Positions 1-14,654 of a stretch of 64,000 nt of DNA are shown one piece after another. How positions within the stretch are numbered: the stretch's first letter is position 1; each line of letters begins with the position of its first letter. The stretch is from assembly GCA_003833135.1 (NCBI GenBank), contig QZLH01000008.1, positions 95,006 through 159,005 on the forward strand. The letters are read 5' to 3'. The translations under genes were made by a program, and so were the position numbers. The DNA is from Oehlia diaphana (taxonomy: Eukaryota > Glomeromycota > Glomeromycetes > Glomerales > Glomeraceae). Below the pieces are notes generated by a model that was given only the letters and a program-made list of their open reading frames with translations, ran no database searches and was not told where the DNA came from.

Positions 1-200
1 AAGGGAGAACGAAAGGGAAAGGGAGAACGAAAGGGAAAGGGAGAACGAAAGGGAAAGGGAGAACGAAAGGGAAAGGGGAGAACGAAGGGGGAAGGGTAGA
101 ACGAAAGGGAAAGGGGAGAACGAAGGATAAGGGAGAACGAAAGGGGAAAGGGAGATACGAAAGGGAAAGGGGAGAACGAAGGGAGCAAGGAAATACACTA
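1..200. repeat. 18-base purine-rich minisatellite
   Basis: The window opens inside a tandem array whose unit is close to GGGAGAACGAAAGGGAAA, with several diverged copies up to about position 185. The array is cut by the window edge, so its full length is unknown. No coding role is visible. Confidence 0.9.
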
Positions 201-262
201 ACATACACACCACCCACATACAAACCCACACACAAACCTACACACAAACCTACACACAACAA
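201..262. repeat. CA-rich 12-base tandem repeat
   Basis: Directly after the purine-rich array come repeats of ACACAAACCTAC and close variants. The two simple arrays abut, which is common at satellite or subtelomeric edges, although no canonical telomere repeat is present here. Confidence 0.7.
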
Positions 263-3200
263 CCCATATAACAAAAGGAAGACGTAAAGAAAAAGGGCTA
301 AGAATAAAGAGAAGACCTAGACAAAGAAAAGACAAACCTAAAAAAAAAAAGAAGACAAAGAAAAAAAAAGACATATTTATTTTATTTAAATATATACTCA
401 TGATAAAACCCACATCGTTACACGTCATAATATTTGCATGAGTAATTTTTTTAATTTTTTTTCGCGTTAGTAACTTTTATTCATATTGATATGAGTAATT
501 ATATTTATTAAGTCACGTGGTTAAAATTTGCTATGCTGTGTTTAATACTAAAGACACAATATATTTTAATAAAATTTAAATTTTGCAAATAAAAAAAAAC
601 TTATCATAATGATCTTTATTTTTTATATAAATTACAATTTATTAAATCAATGTAAACCACTTCCCAAAGAAAATACTAAATTAAAGTGTCCAAGTGTCCC
701 TAAAAAGAGAGAGAGAGGTGCTTTAAAATGTATCTCAAAGAAAAAGTCGATTTTTTTTTTAAAATAAAAGGGCTAAGAGATATTAAGTGAGAGAATGAAA
801 GAGCAAATCAGTGAGACTATGATATCGCGCCACTGCCATGTGGGGAACGGGATAAACATCCTGTAACAGGTTAAGATTCTCGGTAAAAATTTCAGAAATA
901 TGTTATTGTACGATAAATGATTGTTCATACCACCTTGCTCCGACCGGGAATTAACTTCGTCTTGTCCAGACTATGCAAAGCAACAGGCCACCTGACATCT
1001 ACTTTTATATTAATACAATATAAATTGTTTATAACCCGAGAGTTAGTTCTGATCGTATTTAATATTTATAGGCACATCGTTTTTTGTTCTCTCCAAAACA
1101 AAAGGAAAACCTAGAGAAAAAAAAATTTCATCGCATACCAAGTGGAATCCCACAGAAATCTTGACTTTTCAAAATAAAATTTACTCTCTTAAGATCAATT
1201 CTTTACTTACATCACGCGTTCTACGAATAATTTATATCACTAACTGAGTTTGTTGTATTACAGTCTGGTAATTTAAGTTTCAGTGGCTTAGATAACCAAA
1301 TCAGTTTATTTTCGAAAAAAAGAGAGATATGCAACTTGCAGCTTCAACTGAAGGTACGAGTTATTTTGTATCAGTAGTGTTCTCAGAAAACCCAGTAGTA
1401 AATAATTTTAGTCACCATTCCAAACAACCTAATATCAATAGCGAAATGCTTTAACGAAATCTAAAATTTTGTGTTGCAAATGTAGAAGGACTTACAGATA
1501 ATAAAGTTCAAACATTCTTTAAGTTACTTAAAGTTGTGTTTACTACGTATTGTTGGACTGAATAAGCGACCCTTTATCCTCAATTGTACTTATTTATCAT
1601 GAACAGAAGTTACTAAGTTATATTTCAAACCTCAGCAATCATCCCTATGGAAACTATTGCTTGAACAGAATCATTTCGTATCATTAGTTCCCGAATTTGT
1701 CATAAATATTGAAGACGCGAATGTGGAAGACTTTTTATTATGTTTACCATTTGATAGGTTATTATTGTCTTTGACATAAGCAACTTTTTTAAACCTGAAT
1801 AATATTTTATCAAGCAATAGACTTGGAGAAACACAGTTCGCTCCAGAGATTCTCGCCTGCGTTAGTGAGAATATATGTTTCTTTGGCAAACGGAAACATA
1901 CAGATCAGAAACTTTGGGTCATTCGTGTAATCTCTACATATTTTACATTTATAATTTACAAAACAGAGATTCCATGCAGAGTATTTGAAGGAACTTGAAA
2001 ACGGCCTACCGCAAGAGCAGCCAGTTAAAATTCAAAAAATGGCGACTGATTTACAATCTTGCAGAACCAAATGGAAATGAGACGAGCAGTGTTGATAGCA
2101 TTAGCTTAAATTCGTGCATCGCTCATTATGGAACCAAACTTTTTACGTTATTATTGTTCTTATTCAAAATCGAATGAATGACCTTATTAATACAATTTTA
2201 TTCCAAGTGTATCTAAATACGATTTATTATTCTATTTTTATTTTGCGCTAAAATAGTGACATCCGACAGTGTTATAAATTCAAAAAATTCTTATACGCGC
2301 AACCCACTAATCTCATATGCGCTTTATATATTAAAATAGGCGCTACTAAGAAAAATGCTGCCTAATATTTTCAACGAAATACGCGGGAAATAAAAGTAAA
2401 TGTACGCTGCGCCTACTGCGCACTGGACTGACATGCATATTGTTTATTTCTAATATAGAATTATAAATCATATTACACAATTATTATATTTTTTATTTAA
2501 ACGAAATACAAAAAATTTTAAATCAATATTTATTTTTAGTAAAATTGAAGAACTTTATTTTCAATTTGCGAGAAAGTTCCGAATACGTTCAATATGCATC
2601 TCTTTTATTAGTAATAAAAATCGAAAATCTTGGATTTTTTAGTTGAAAGGTAAACTGAATACTCATAATACCGAATATAATATTCACAATAATTTATTCA
2701 GCTCATATTATAAACAAATATCAATTGTCGTAATATCAATCTAAATATAATGTTATATTATTAACTTGATGTAGTTATACTTCATTTGGAAAAACGTTTT
2801 TGAAACGAATGACTTGTAACCTTTTTAAAAATTGGATTGCGGATGCCATAATTAAATTTTTTAAACTTGCTGATTGGATATTAATCGAATACAATAAGTA
2901 CATCGTCGTTTACTTTCTTTATATTTCCTACCTCAGGAAATAAGAAAAAATTGAAATGTTAGCACTAAAAAAAATCAAATTCTTTAAACCTCGACTTTGC
3001 CTCATTTTCATAAATAATACTCGGTCATCAGAGGGCACACACTGATGAATTATTATATTATGTAAGAATAAATACCATACTATGGTTAGAATAATTCCGA
3101 AAATGAATCAATAAATTAATAAATGACGAGATATTAATTTATCATTAAACAATCAAATCCTGTGGTACATGACTTAAAACCTATAAGCTATTTATATATA

Positions 3201-3560
3201 AACCGTATTACGATTGCAGAACAGCATTTTTTCTAGAAAGTTAGTTAATAAATTGTTAAAAATGGCGAGATATTAAGTTATCATTATAACAATCAAGCTT
3301 GTATTTGACTTAAAACATAAACCTTTGTTTATGGTCATTTATCCGTCATCTATTTGAAGTAAACTGGTTGAAAAATACCCAATTTACTTTAAATTTAGAC
3401 TAAACTATTTTATTATTAATTATAGTTCGCAAATCGTAGCAACGTGCTACAAGATTATGTAAAATATTTTACACAAATGTATGTCGATCATCTAATAAGA
3501 TTTATTATAAGTGCAAAAAAAAAAGTTGATCCAACATCATCAAAAAACTCTCTTTCTTCA
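263..3560. other. Gene-free AT-rich region
   Basis: I see no recognisable gene. Short open frames at 917-1114, 1671-1889 (reverse) and 1995-2177 have no domain, no supporting splice structure and no family I recognise. Homopolymer A/T runs are frequent. Degenerate remains of old elements are possible but I cannot name any. Confidence 0.5.
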
Positions 3561-3562
3561 AC

Positions 3563-5412
<1,850 letters not shown>

Positions 5413-5741
5413 TGATGATTTTTTATTTTCAATTGAAAATTAAAATTAACGATAGATACAATATTTTAGTTATCCCTATATTAATTTTATTAGAAAATTT
5501 AGTTATTTTCATTTTAATTATTTTAGTGATAACAAAAATATTAACAACATTATTTTATTCATTATAGTTTTTATCTTTTTCAATATAAATTCGAGATTAA
5601 AATAGTTCTTTCAAACATTTATATATATAAACACAATTTTTAGAATAAAACAAATTAAATATTATCAAGCATTTTATCCTTTTTTTTTATTTTATTAAAC
5701 ATTTGTCTTTTTTTTTAAAAAAAAGAATTTTCGTTCATTTA
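5413..5741. other. Convergent 3' intergenic region
   Basis: AT-rich spacer between the stop codons of the MET2-like gene and the mitochondrial carrier. It probably holds both 3' UTRs. A T-run followed by an A-run near 5705-5725 could form a weak hairpin. Nothing else was seen. Confidence 0.5.
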
Positions 5742-7376
5742 TCAAACTTTATTTTCTAATAATCTATATAAGTATTCAAAAGTTGCAAATTGTATACCAC
5801 CACCAGGAGCAATTCTAATGATTCTCAATAAAGAACCTTTAAATAAAGAGAGGGGGCCTTCATATTTCATCATAATCTTTACACAATCCCAAGAATTTTT
5901 ATATGAAGCGGATTGATCTTGCATTCTCGTTTTAACTACATCAGGAGGTGAATTAAGAATTCCTACTAATACATTTGATAAGAATCCTGATGCAACAAAA
6001 TGGTGAGGTTTCAAATTATTATTGCTTTGTATACGAAATAAATCTAAAAACAATGCAAATCCAGTGAACTAAAAATATAAAATTTAAAAGAATTAAGAAA
6101 AGTTTTATTAAAAACATTTAAAAATTTTATAAACAGTCTAATAATTAACTTACTTTTACAGCCAATCCCCATGATTGTCTAAATATCGTAGGTACTAATC
6201 CTTTATAAAGTGCTGTTATCCTATCATTATAAATTAATTTATTAATATACAAATATATAGTATAAAAATATAGGTAGATTTAATACATACTTACCCTTCC
6301 TCCCTTACAATTAATGCAATAGTGGAAAACATTCCATGATATTTAAATCGATTTATATCAGTTTGTTGTCTTATTTTAATTAATTCTAATGGGGTTACTA
6401 ACGTTATTGCTTGCATTATTCCTGTACATACCTAATATCATTAAAACAAAATTTTATTTAAATATTCTTTAAATCATTTAAATCTAAGAAATCATATACT
6501 TGCCCCGGTAAATGCAGATGCACTATATTAATAAAAATCAAGTTAAAAATTAATCAGAGCGTGATAATGATACATAAGTTAGTAATAGACAAACCTTCCA
6601 GATGGTATATATTTTCCTTCCATTCTTTCGAATATTGGTTTAAACATTGCTAATCCTGTATATTGTAATGATACTCTAAGTAAAAAGTAATTAAGATTTA
6701 ACGTTAAATTTAAAATTATTTTTTTAAAAAAAAAAATTTTTTTTTTTCCTTTTAATTCATACCTTGGAGTAACGATACACATTACAGGTAATGTTCCTCT
6801 ATACAAAGCTAAAATATATAAAGTTAATTTATTTATTCATAAATGCAATTATATATATGCAGTAAAATTGAAATTACCAAAAAATCCCTCTTGTTTAACA
6901 ATTTTAGCAAATGAACTTAATATACTAATACCATTATAATTTGATGCAACTCGAATTGACTAAAAAGCGATCATTGTTTCCAATAAGAAATTAACAAAGA
7001 AAAATGGCAAGTAGGTTTAATAATGGTATTCTGATTACCTGATATCTTTCATAAAAAATTGGTATGTTAGATATTTGATGAAATTAAATAAATAGATTGA
7101 AATCAAACTCACCTTGTTTTCAATACGTCTGTAGGCTATAAAATTTATTAAAAAATTGTTAAATAAATGAATTAAAAAAAAGTTTTTAACACGATTTAAA
7201 CAAAAAATAATTAACCTGCATTAGCGATACTTCAACCAAGCTAAAATCATTAAATTCATCAATTAAAAAATCTAGTAGGTAATTATCTAACAAATGAAAA
7301 TATAATCTTACCCTGCCCCAGTACCGGCTAAAGTTGAAGCGAATATATTTTTCTTTTGACCTTTTGGTCCAGACAT
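5742..7376 (-). CDS. Mitochondrial carrier family transporter
   Basis: A six-helix inner-mitochondrial-membrane solute carrier. Eleven exons fit (high to low): 7376-7312, 7240-7216, 7135-7113, 7045-7039, 6959-6878, 6808-6763, 6675-6595, 6522-6504, 6431-6295, 6220-6154 and 6068-5742, giving 292 residues, the usual family length. The three repeat signatures are visible as QPTDVLKTRYQ, TPLELIKIRQQ and SPPDVVKTRMQ, each matching PX[DE]XX[KR]. The C-terminal half contains RIAPGGGIQF, reminiscent of di/tricarboxylate carriers of the succinate-fumarate (Acr1/Sfc1) group, but I cannot fix the substrate. Two oddities: a 7-base exon is needed to keep the first signature in frame, and intron 8 is best read with a GC donor (GCAAGT). 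Confidence 0.88.
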
Positions 7377-9240
7377 TATTGTAATATGTAAAAAAAGATG
7401 GATGGAATAAATCAAATTTTTTTCCGATCCGCGATCTCCCGATACGATCACGTCACGTTATTAAGAACGAATGAAAAAATTGTTGAAAAAAGCTTTTGTT
7501 TAGAGTAAAGAGTTAGGGATTACAAAGGTTAATATATATTTTTGATTTAATTCTCAAAATTCTAATATTTTTTATTCTACTTACATTTTTGATAAAAGTT
7601 TTTTACTTAACGATATTACGCGATTTTCATTAATGTAATTTTATTAATAATATTAAATTTAATATTTAATGCTTCGCTTATTGCACCTACATTCACGAGA
7701 ATAAGAATATTAATTAAAATTCGTTTATTTAAATTCATTAGTATCGCTCATGATTATGTCTCAGAATACCACAAAAATAATCACGTTTTTGAATTGGCGT
7801 CATTAAATTTTCTTGAGCATATTATTAAAATGATGCTCCATCATAGACAAATGATACGAATGAGTAAATAAATAAGAAGATTCTCACCGAGCTCAAATTT
7901 CCCAAAATTTGTCTTAGAAAATTAATGTATAAATAATGAAAAAATTTAAATTTTAATGTGATTAGATTATTAGAAAATCAAAAAGGATTTCAATAAATAA
8001 ACTTAACTTTATATCACATTTATATTCAAGCTTTACCAATTAGGATCAAAAATAAAATATGTTAATATCAAATTATAAACTTGTCCCAATCAATTTTTAA
8101 TTTTACAATAATGAAAAAATCTCAGTCTAAAAATAAAATATTCCTGTCATGCTAGGAAAAATTTTCCATTCGGTACTTTTCGAATCGATTAAAAAGCATC
8201 ATCGAATTTCGAAGATAATGGATGTTATCTTACATTAATATCTGTATAAATTATTTCAAAGAATAACGTCCCTTTAGTTCCGAAAGAGAGAGATTTAAAA
8301 TGTATACATACTATAGACATACAGATATGTAGTTAGGTCGGACAGATCAGCTGACAGATCAACTTGTACGACATTTCTAAAAAACATCCATTTTATTTTA
8401 TTTATTAAAATTACATAATTCTATATTGAAATAAGACAATAGGTAATTTAATAATACTTGAAATAATATAACAGATAATTTCTCTTGATTTACATTCATA
8501 TTGCAGCAATAACTGATGTATTTAGTTCAATTAAAATTACGCAAAATATCGATCTTATGAAAGCTCGAATTTTCTATCACATAGCATTTAACCAATCAAG
8601 TACGCTAAATACTGTATCACTCGTTATAAAAGAATCGGTCAATTAAGTTCTCACGGATTTACTACGAAATCCTGACAATTAGCATCCCTTACCCGACGTT
8701 CACAAATCGTAATCATGAAAATTCAAAATCCTGAAACTCATTATCCCAAAATTTAATATTTTCATGAATACAGACATTTTAAATTAAATTTTAATCAGTA
8801 TATTAAAAATAAAAATTTTATATCTGGCACTGGTAAAATTATCACTTGTAATACGTAGAAATTGCGCGGAGAAATAAAATCAACGTGTTTAAATTAAATT
8901 ACATGTTAATCCGATTTTGGAATTGCGAGACATCATTTCCGACCGGCATAATTAATATATTTTATTTACCAATATCGTGAATAGAGAAAAAAATTATAAA
9001 GAATTAAATCAAGTACAAAAATTAATAGTTATTTAAATTTATGAGAAAAGTGCAAATCGATGAAGAAGTGGTAACAGTTTACTTTATTTTTTTACTGTAA
9101 GCTTTCTAAACCAAACGCCTTTATTACTTAGTTTACAAACTAATTTTTAAAGCGTGTACTGCATACAGAAAAAGTTATCTCTAAAAAAATTATATATAAC
9201 AACTTTTTGCCAATTAATGGTACCCATCATTTTCGGTTAC
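7377..9240. other. Intergenic region upstream of the carrier
   Basis: AT-rich DNA with no supportable gene. The carrier promoter should lie just above 7376; the GC-richer patch with CACGTCACG near 7450-7460 is the only distinctive sequence there. The rest has short A/T runs and no coding frame of note. Confidence 0.45.
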
Positions 9241-9702
9241 GGTATATTTCGCCGAAGTCTATTTCGCCGAAACCCATTTCGCCGAAGCAATTTTGCTGAA
9301 GGGAAGTTGGATATTTCGCCGAATAGCATCTCGCAGAATCTTTTCTCCCGAAACGTCCATTTTGTCGAAGGACGTTTCGCCGATATGATATTTCCTTAAC
9401 AGTTGATCATTAGCAATTCGATAAATTTGATACAAAGAAAATAAAATTATTCAAAGAACAAATTCTCTTTAACTATTTTATTCCCTTGTTCGAAAAATTG
9501 AACACGATGAATTTATCTAATAAAACAAATTTTCTTTTAATTAAAAAATAAACAAACGCGACTTAATAAATTCGTTTGTCTTCTCTAAAAAAAGAAATGG
9601 AAAATTAAAAAATTTCATATCTTCGACAAAATGTCCCTTCGGAGAAATTACTTCGGCGAAATGGGTTTCGGTGAAATGGACTTCGGCGAAAAGTCTGATA
9701 CC
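9241..9702. mobile_element. Non-autonomous inverted-repeat element, TTTCGCCGAA type
   Basis: The left end starts GGTATATTTCGCCGAAG and the right end, reverse-complemented, starts GGTATCAGACTTTTCGCCGA. The two arms match for about 50-70 bases. Inside each arm the 10-base motif TTTCGCCGAA recurs every 15-17 bases, so the subterminal regions are themselves tandem repeats. About 330 bases of AT-rich, non-coding filler lie between. There is no transposase, so this is a MITE-like element. A target-site duplication is not clear. A related motif family reappears at 16.8-17.03 kb. Confidence 0.8.
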
Positions 9703-10700
9703 ATCATTTTAGTATCGTGTAGTTGAGAAACATTGATCGATTTAATGAAGAATATAAATTGGTGTTTTTATTCAAAATACACATATTTAAAATGACAAAA
9801 GAGAAAGAAAATTTACGAATAAAAATTACATTAGCATTTGCGATTCATATAACTTTATATAGTCCAAATGTAACAAACAACTTTATTAAATTTATTAAGT
9901 CAGCAAGAGACTGTTGTTTTTGACGAATAGTCATCAGAATGGATTTTCAACATACTTGCTGTTTGTTATAACGCAAAATGATATTACTAATTATTATATC
10001 AATAAACAAAAAAGAAAATTAATTTTCTAGTAACAAGCAAATAATACACGTTTACTTAGCTGGTATTGCATATTGAATAAGAAAGAATTAATTAAATGGG
10101 TAATCAAATTATTAATTAGTAATTCTACTAAAATTAGGTTATTTATAACTAAGCACCAATTTCCATACAAACCATACCGCACATGATTGCTATATGTTAT
10201 ATACTTATTACATTTAATTTGTTTCATAATTCATTGTCTATATTATTTATTAGAACTGAAAAGGATCCGTTTCAGAATACTATGTACGGTATGATTGCAC
10301 AATTCTGAATTAAATAATATTGAAGAAATAAGAATTTCTAATTAGGAACTTTGCTAAATTAATGAATTTCTAAAATCATGCAATTAATTCGATATTATTT
10401 TCGTCGTAATCGCTTCCAGAGATCATTAATTATATAGTATATAGGCAATACAGTATAAATAATATTGAAACGATAAGGGTTTTTAATTAGGAACTTTTGC
10501 TAAAATAATGATTTTTTCTAAAGTCAGTCGTCTTACTCGATCGTAATCTTAAACCATGATTACAATCATAATAAATAATAAATAACTCATTGTTGATACT
10601 TTTTTATATTTTATAAATACATGAAAATTATCTTGATTTTAGTCCGAATAATTCGACTTTCGTTATATATAGACACGCCTTAAATATTATGACTCTAAAG
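9703..10700. other. Intergenic region
   Basis: AT-rich, without a recognisable gene. Two loosely similar blocks (near 10310-10380 and 10455-10520, both with AATTAGGAACTTTGC-like sequence) suggest an old local duplication. Nothing else was seen. Confidence 0.4.
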
Positions 10701-10704
10701 ACCT

Positions 10705-13160
10705 CAAGATTCTTCCTAAATTATCGGGTTTGGAAGATCCTCTTTAGATCAGGCCGCATACTGGAAGAATACACTAACAATGTTTGCAATTAAAAATTTA
10801 ACGAAAGTTCTAAGAAAGAGGAAATAATTAATGAATTGCGTTATTTAACCATCTTGAAATTCTGATTATTTTATTTAACCTATATAACGAACTATATCTT
10901 GAATTTTTTCCTCCTCTTTGATATGGTTACTTATATATATTATAATTCTTTTTTTTTTTAGATCAAGATTATGAAAATAGTTTCTCATCCAAATATAATT
11001 AGGTTTTTGGGGTTACGAAATTACAAAGTAGAGTAAATACCTACAGTCAGAACTCGATATAACGATTCGCGATAAACCGATTTTGGCTTATAACGAACTT
11101 TTTTCTCAAACCAAAACCACCTATATTTAATTTTATTACTATATAACGATTTTATTATAAATNNNNNNNNNNNNNNNNNNNNNNNNNNNNNNNNNNNNNN
11201 NNNNNNNNNNNNNNNNNNNNNNNNNNNNNNNNNNNNNNNNNNNNNNNNNNNNNNNNNNNNNNNNNNNNNNNNNNNNNNNNNNNNNNNNNNNNNNNNNNNN
11301 NNNNNNNNNNNNNNNNNNNNNNNNNNNNNNNNNNNNNNNNNNNNNNNNNNNNNNNNNNNNNNNNNNNNNNNNNNNNNNNNNNNNNNNNNNNNNNNNNNNN
11401 NNNNNNNNNNNNNNNNNNNNNNNNNNNNNNNNNNNNNNNNNNNNNNNNNNNNNNNNNNNNNNNNNNNNNNNNNNNNNNNNNNNNNNNNNNNNNNNNNNNN
11501 NNNNNNNNNNNNNNNNNNNNNNNNNNNNNNNNNNNNNNNNNNNNNNNNNNNNNNNNNNNNNNNNNNNNNNNNNNNNNNNNNNNNNNNNNNNNNNNNNNNN
11601 NNNNNNNNNNNNNNNNNNNNNNNNNNNNNNNNNNNNNNNNNNNNNNNNNNNNNNNNNNNNNNNNNNNNNNNNNNNNNNNNNNNNNNNNNNNNNNNNNNNN
11701 NNNNNNNNNNNNNNNNNNNNNNNNNNNNNNNNNNNNNNNNNNNNNNNNNNNNNNNNNNNNNNNNNNNNNNNNNNNNNNNNNNNNNNNNNNNNNNNNNNNN
11801 NNNNNNNNNNNNNNNNNNNNNNNNNNNNNNNNNNNNNNNNNNNNNNNNNNNNNNNNNNNNNNNNNNNNNNNNNNNNNNNNNNNNNNNNNNNNNNNNNNNN
11901 NNNNNNNNNNNNNNNNNNNNNNNNNNNNNNNNNNNNNNNNNNNNNNNNNNNNNNNNNNNNNNNNNNNNNNNNNNNNNNNNNNNNNNNNNNNNNNNNNNNN
12001 NNAATTAGGAATTTTTTTTTTTTTTGAAAATAACTTACAATAATGGAATTTTATGGGAATATTTTATGAGTAAAACGTAAGAGTAACGAATAATGTAATA
12101 CAAATAAACAAATAATGTATTCATACATGAACACGTAATACAACAATAAAATTTTTTCTAATGATTTCTCTGTATAGCGAATTTTTACATTATTTACTAT
12201 TTAAATCGGTATATCAAGAAAAACTCGTTTTTTCGAATATTCATTATAACGAACCAAAACCATCAAACCGGAGGGTTCGTTATATCGAGTTCTGACTGTA
12301 ATTATGTAATTAACATATATTACTTTTTAAAAGTACCTTGTTTACATATTTTTTATTATTAGACAATGCGAATTATTCGCTCGTTCTTGAATATGTGGAA
12401 GACGGAACATTAGAAGAACACTTAAGAGACAATGATAGAACTTTAATTGAATGGAAAAGTTTGCCAAAGAAATTGCGGTTGCAGTTTTCTGGTTACATCA
12501 TAATAAAATTATACACGGAGATCTAGTAAATATAATCTTATTTCATTCTTTCAAAGAAATGTTTCACTTTATCACGTAATTAACGCATTTTTTATTTTAG
12601 AATCCCAAAAATATCTTAATGCATCCTGATTTTTGGTGTTCATGTTTAGAGGGAGAAAAAGGTGTCTACGATACTAAGCTCAATATCCTACGTGGATCCC
12701 AAATATTTTATACAAGTTACAAATTAACCGAAAATCTGACATATACATCTTGGCATTGATTTCTGGGAATTAGCAAGCTGTTCATCGCCTTTTGATTATG
12801 AAACAAAAAAAAGACGATTTAATTATGCTAGAAATTCTTGGAGAAACCTATCCAAACACAAATGGTAAATTCGTTGCTCTTTATGAAAGTGAGTAAAAAA
12901 CTACTAATATGATTTAATATAACAATCTACTATATTTTAACAGTTAAATTGGCAACACGAACCATATGAAAAGCCGGATATTTGCGAAGTGATTTCAAAA
13001 CTCAATAGTATTGTTCCTATTATGTCTGAAAAAAATGATGTATCAACTGATTTTGATTTCAAAGAAAGCGAAAAAGGGGAACAAACTGAAAATAAAGTAT
13101 CCACTGCAAAAGAGTATGAAAATTTGATTTGTCAATTTGTGACGAAGATTGCGATTTAAA
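10705..13160 (+). pseudogene. Decayed protein kinase gene, split by a transposon
   Basis: Kinase landmarks appear in order but in shifting frames: a glycine-loop-like IIGFGRSSL and the VAIK-type MFAIKNL (10720-10810), the subdomain IV core SHPNIIRFLG (10985-11015), then after the inserted element LVLEYVEDGTLEEHL (12375-12425), PKNILMHPDF (near 12605), a subdomain IX piece LGIDFWELASC (near 12752) and a subdomain XI piece with KPDICEVISKLNSI (12948-13010). The last frame ends at a stop near 13158. Frameshifts are visible after MFAIKNLTKV (a one-base shift restores EEIINEL) and before LGIDFWEL. A Tc1/pogo-like element sits between subdomains IV and V. The catalytic-loop region is degenerate. 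It most resembles the kinase family of the two intact kinase genes here. Confidence 0.8.
11044..12298. mobile_element. Tc1/mariner-pogo-like element (contains assembly gap)
   Basis: Terminal inverted repeats start CAGTCAGAACTCGATATAAC on the left and match the reverse complement of the right end for over 20 bases. Both ends are flanked by TA (11042-11043 and 12299-12300), the classic Tc1/mariner target duplication. The interior includes N from 11163 to 12002, so transposase content cannot be judged. It interrupts the kinase pseudogene. Confidence 0.85.
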
Positions 13161-13643
13161 TCACATTAATTATAGATCACTTTCATTTGTTCTTTTTAGA
13201 TTTTCGTTTTATTGTGTCACAGATTATTGTTTCTTAGTCTTTCTATGATATTTATTGGTGATGTATAAATAGATAATGACTCGATGTGCACATGACCTTC
13301 GTTATTCTAGAATGAATACTGCTTCATTCAATTCCCCTAGTCCAAATCTTATCATGCGCTGATTCATTCTATCTATAGGAATAATTTTTGCGACATGTTA
13401 TTAACAACAATTAATTTTTACAATAAAAATATTAATTCTTGCGAAACATTTTAGTATTACAAATTTATTACGTCTAAAAAAAAAGAACAACGTATAAAAA
13501 ATAAATGTTAGTTTCGGAATTTTCGAGATTATGATCTGTCAGTATTATCTAATAGTCGGGATTTTTGAATGGTTCCCATTCTTCGCTATATAATCTTTGA
13601 GTTGTAAACCAAAGGGTTCGTTATATCGAGAGCTGAGAATATA
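13161..13643. other. Intergenic with a relic transposon end
   Basis: No gene seen. Around 13608-13640 lies GGGTTCGTTATATCGAGAGC, which resembles the right terminal repeat of the 11.0-12.3 kb element and abuts the next MITE, so it looks like a diverged solo end. Confidence 0.5.
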
Positions 13644-13980
13644 CAGTCGACACTAACCCTCCGTTCCAGAGGGTTTGGTTCGGTATAGGGTGAATTCGTT
13701 ATACAATACTTTAATCTATATACCGAACAGTTCGGTATTTAGATTCTACCAATAAAATCAAGTCACATGATAAATATTTTTTTTTATAAAGATTATCCGC
13801 GTAAATGATTATCCTATACCAATTTTAATTCACGTGTTCATTTTGGATCAATAAACACGGTATATAGCACTTTACTATATAATTTCGTTATATCCAGTAT
13901 AATTAATTATAAGAAAATCGATTTGGTTCGATAAAACGAGTTTTCGGTATATCCAGGTTCGTTATATCCAGAGGCGACTG
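13644..13980. mobile_element. Tc1/pogo-like MITE (about 340 bp)
   Basis: The ends read CAGTCGACACTAACC (left) and, reverse-complemented, CAGTCGCCTCTGGATATAAC (right). TA flanks both ends (13642-13643, 13981-13982). The interior is non-coding with repeated CGGTATA and GTTATATC motifs. It belongs to the same terminal-repeat superfamily as the 11.0 and 28.4 kb elements. Confidence 0.75.
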
Positions 13981-13982
13981 TA

Positions 13983-14654
13983 CACCCTATTCCTTTTTGA
14001 TCATATTTTTTTTTTGGTAATTTGTAACCAGCTTTCGGAAAAAAACGCGGAAAAACATCGGTATTTATAAAATTCCCCGAAAATATAACATAATACCGAG
14101 TAACAATCGTGAAAACTTTCCCGGTTTTACAAGAAATTTTTCGGAGAACGCGACAAATTTAGTATAGATCGGACTTGTACCACTAATAACATTAATAAAT
14201 TTCGTGATACGATAATTTTGTTGTTAAATAGCGCAACGGACTTTAGTATATTAAGTAAATTATTAAAAAAAAGTCTTTTTTGTTTTTTTTTTCATTTTAA
14301 AAATGTTGACAAATTTATAATAAAATAATGTTCTTGACTTCTTAATAACATTATTTTTTGATCTAAAAAAAAATATATATTGTATAATTTATGAATGTAA
14401 AAAATTAAGCTCCATCTAGTTATTTTGTACTCACAATAAAGTTTTATAAATAATTGATCAGCCTGCATGGAATTGTCATGCCAAATGTGTGCGCAATGTG
14501 TTTTAGCGCAACGTTAAACCTATACCAGCGTATAAAATCTATTCTAAAATCTGAACTTGTCGGATATTCAATTATTGTATTCAAACAATATGTGTAACAT
14601 ATGCAATTCATATTATTTATTTTAATTGTGTATTACAGAGACGCCTTGTCATTT
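13983..14654. other. Intergenic region left of the duplication
   Basis: No gene recognised; AT-rich with several poly-A/T runs. It ends where sequence homologous to the right-hand paraoxonase promoter begins, near 14655. Confidence 0.4.

Noticed and set aside
1671..1889. Reverse 72-codon frame
   Set aside because: No domain, no splice support and no family recognised.
9154..9399. Arg/Phe-rich frame (FRRSLFRRNPFRRS...)
   Set aside because: It translates the TTTCGCCGAA repeats of an inverted-repeat element.
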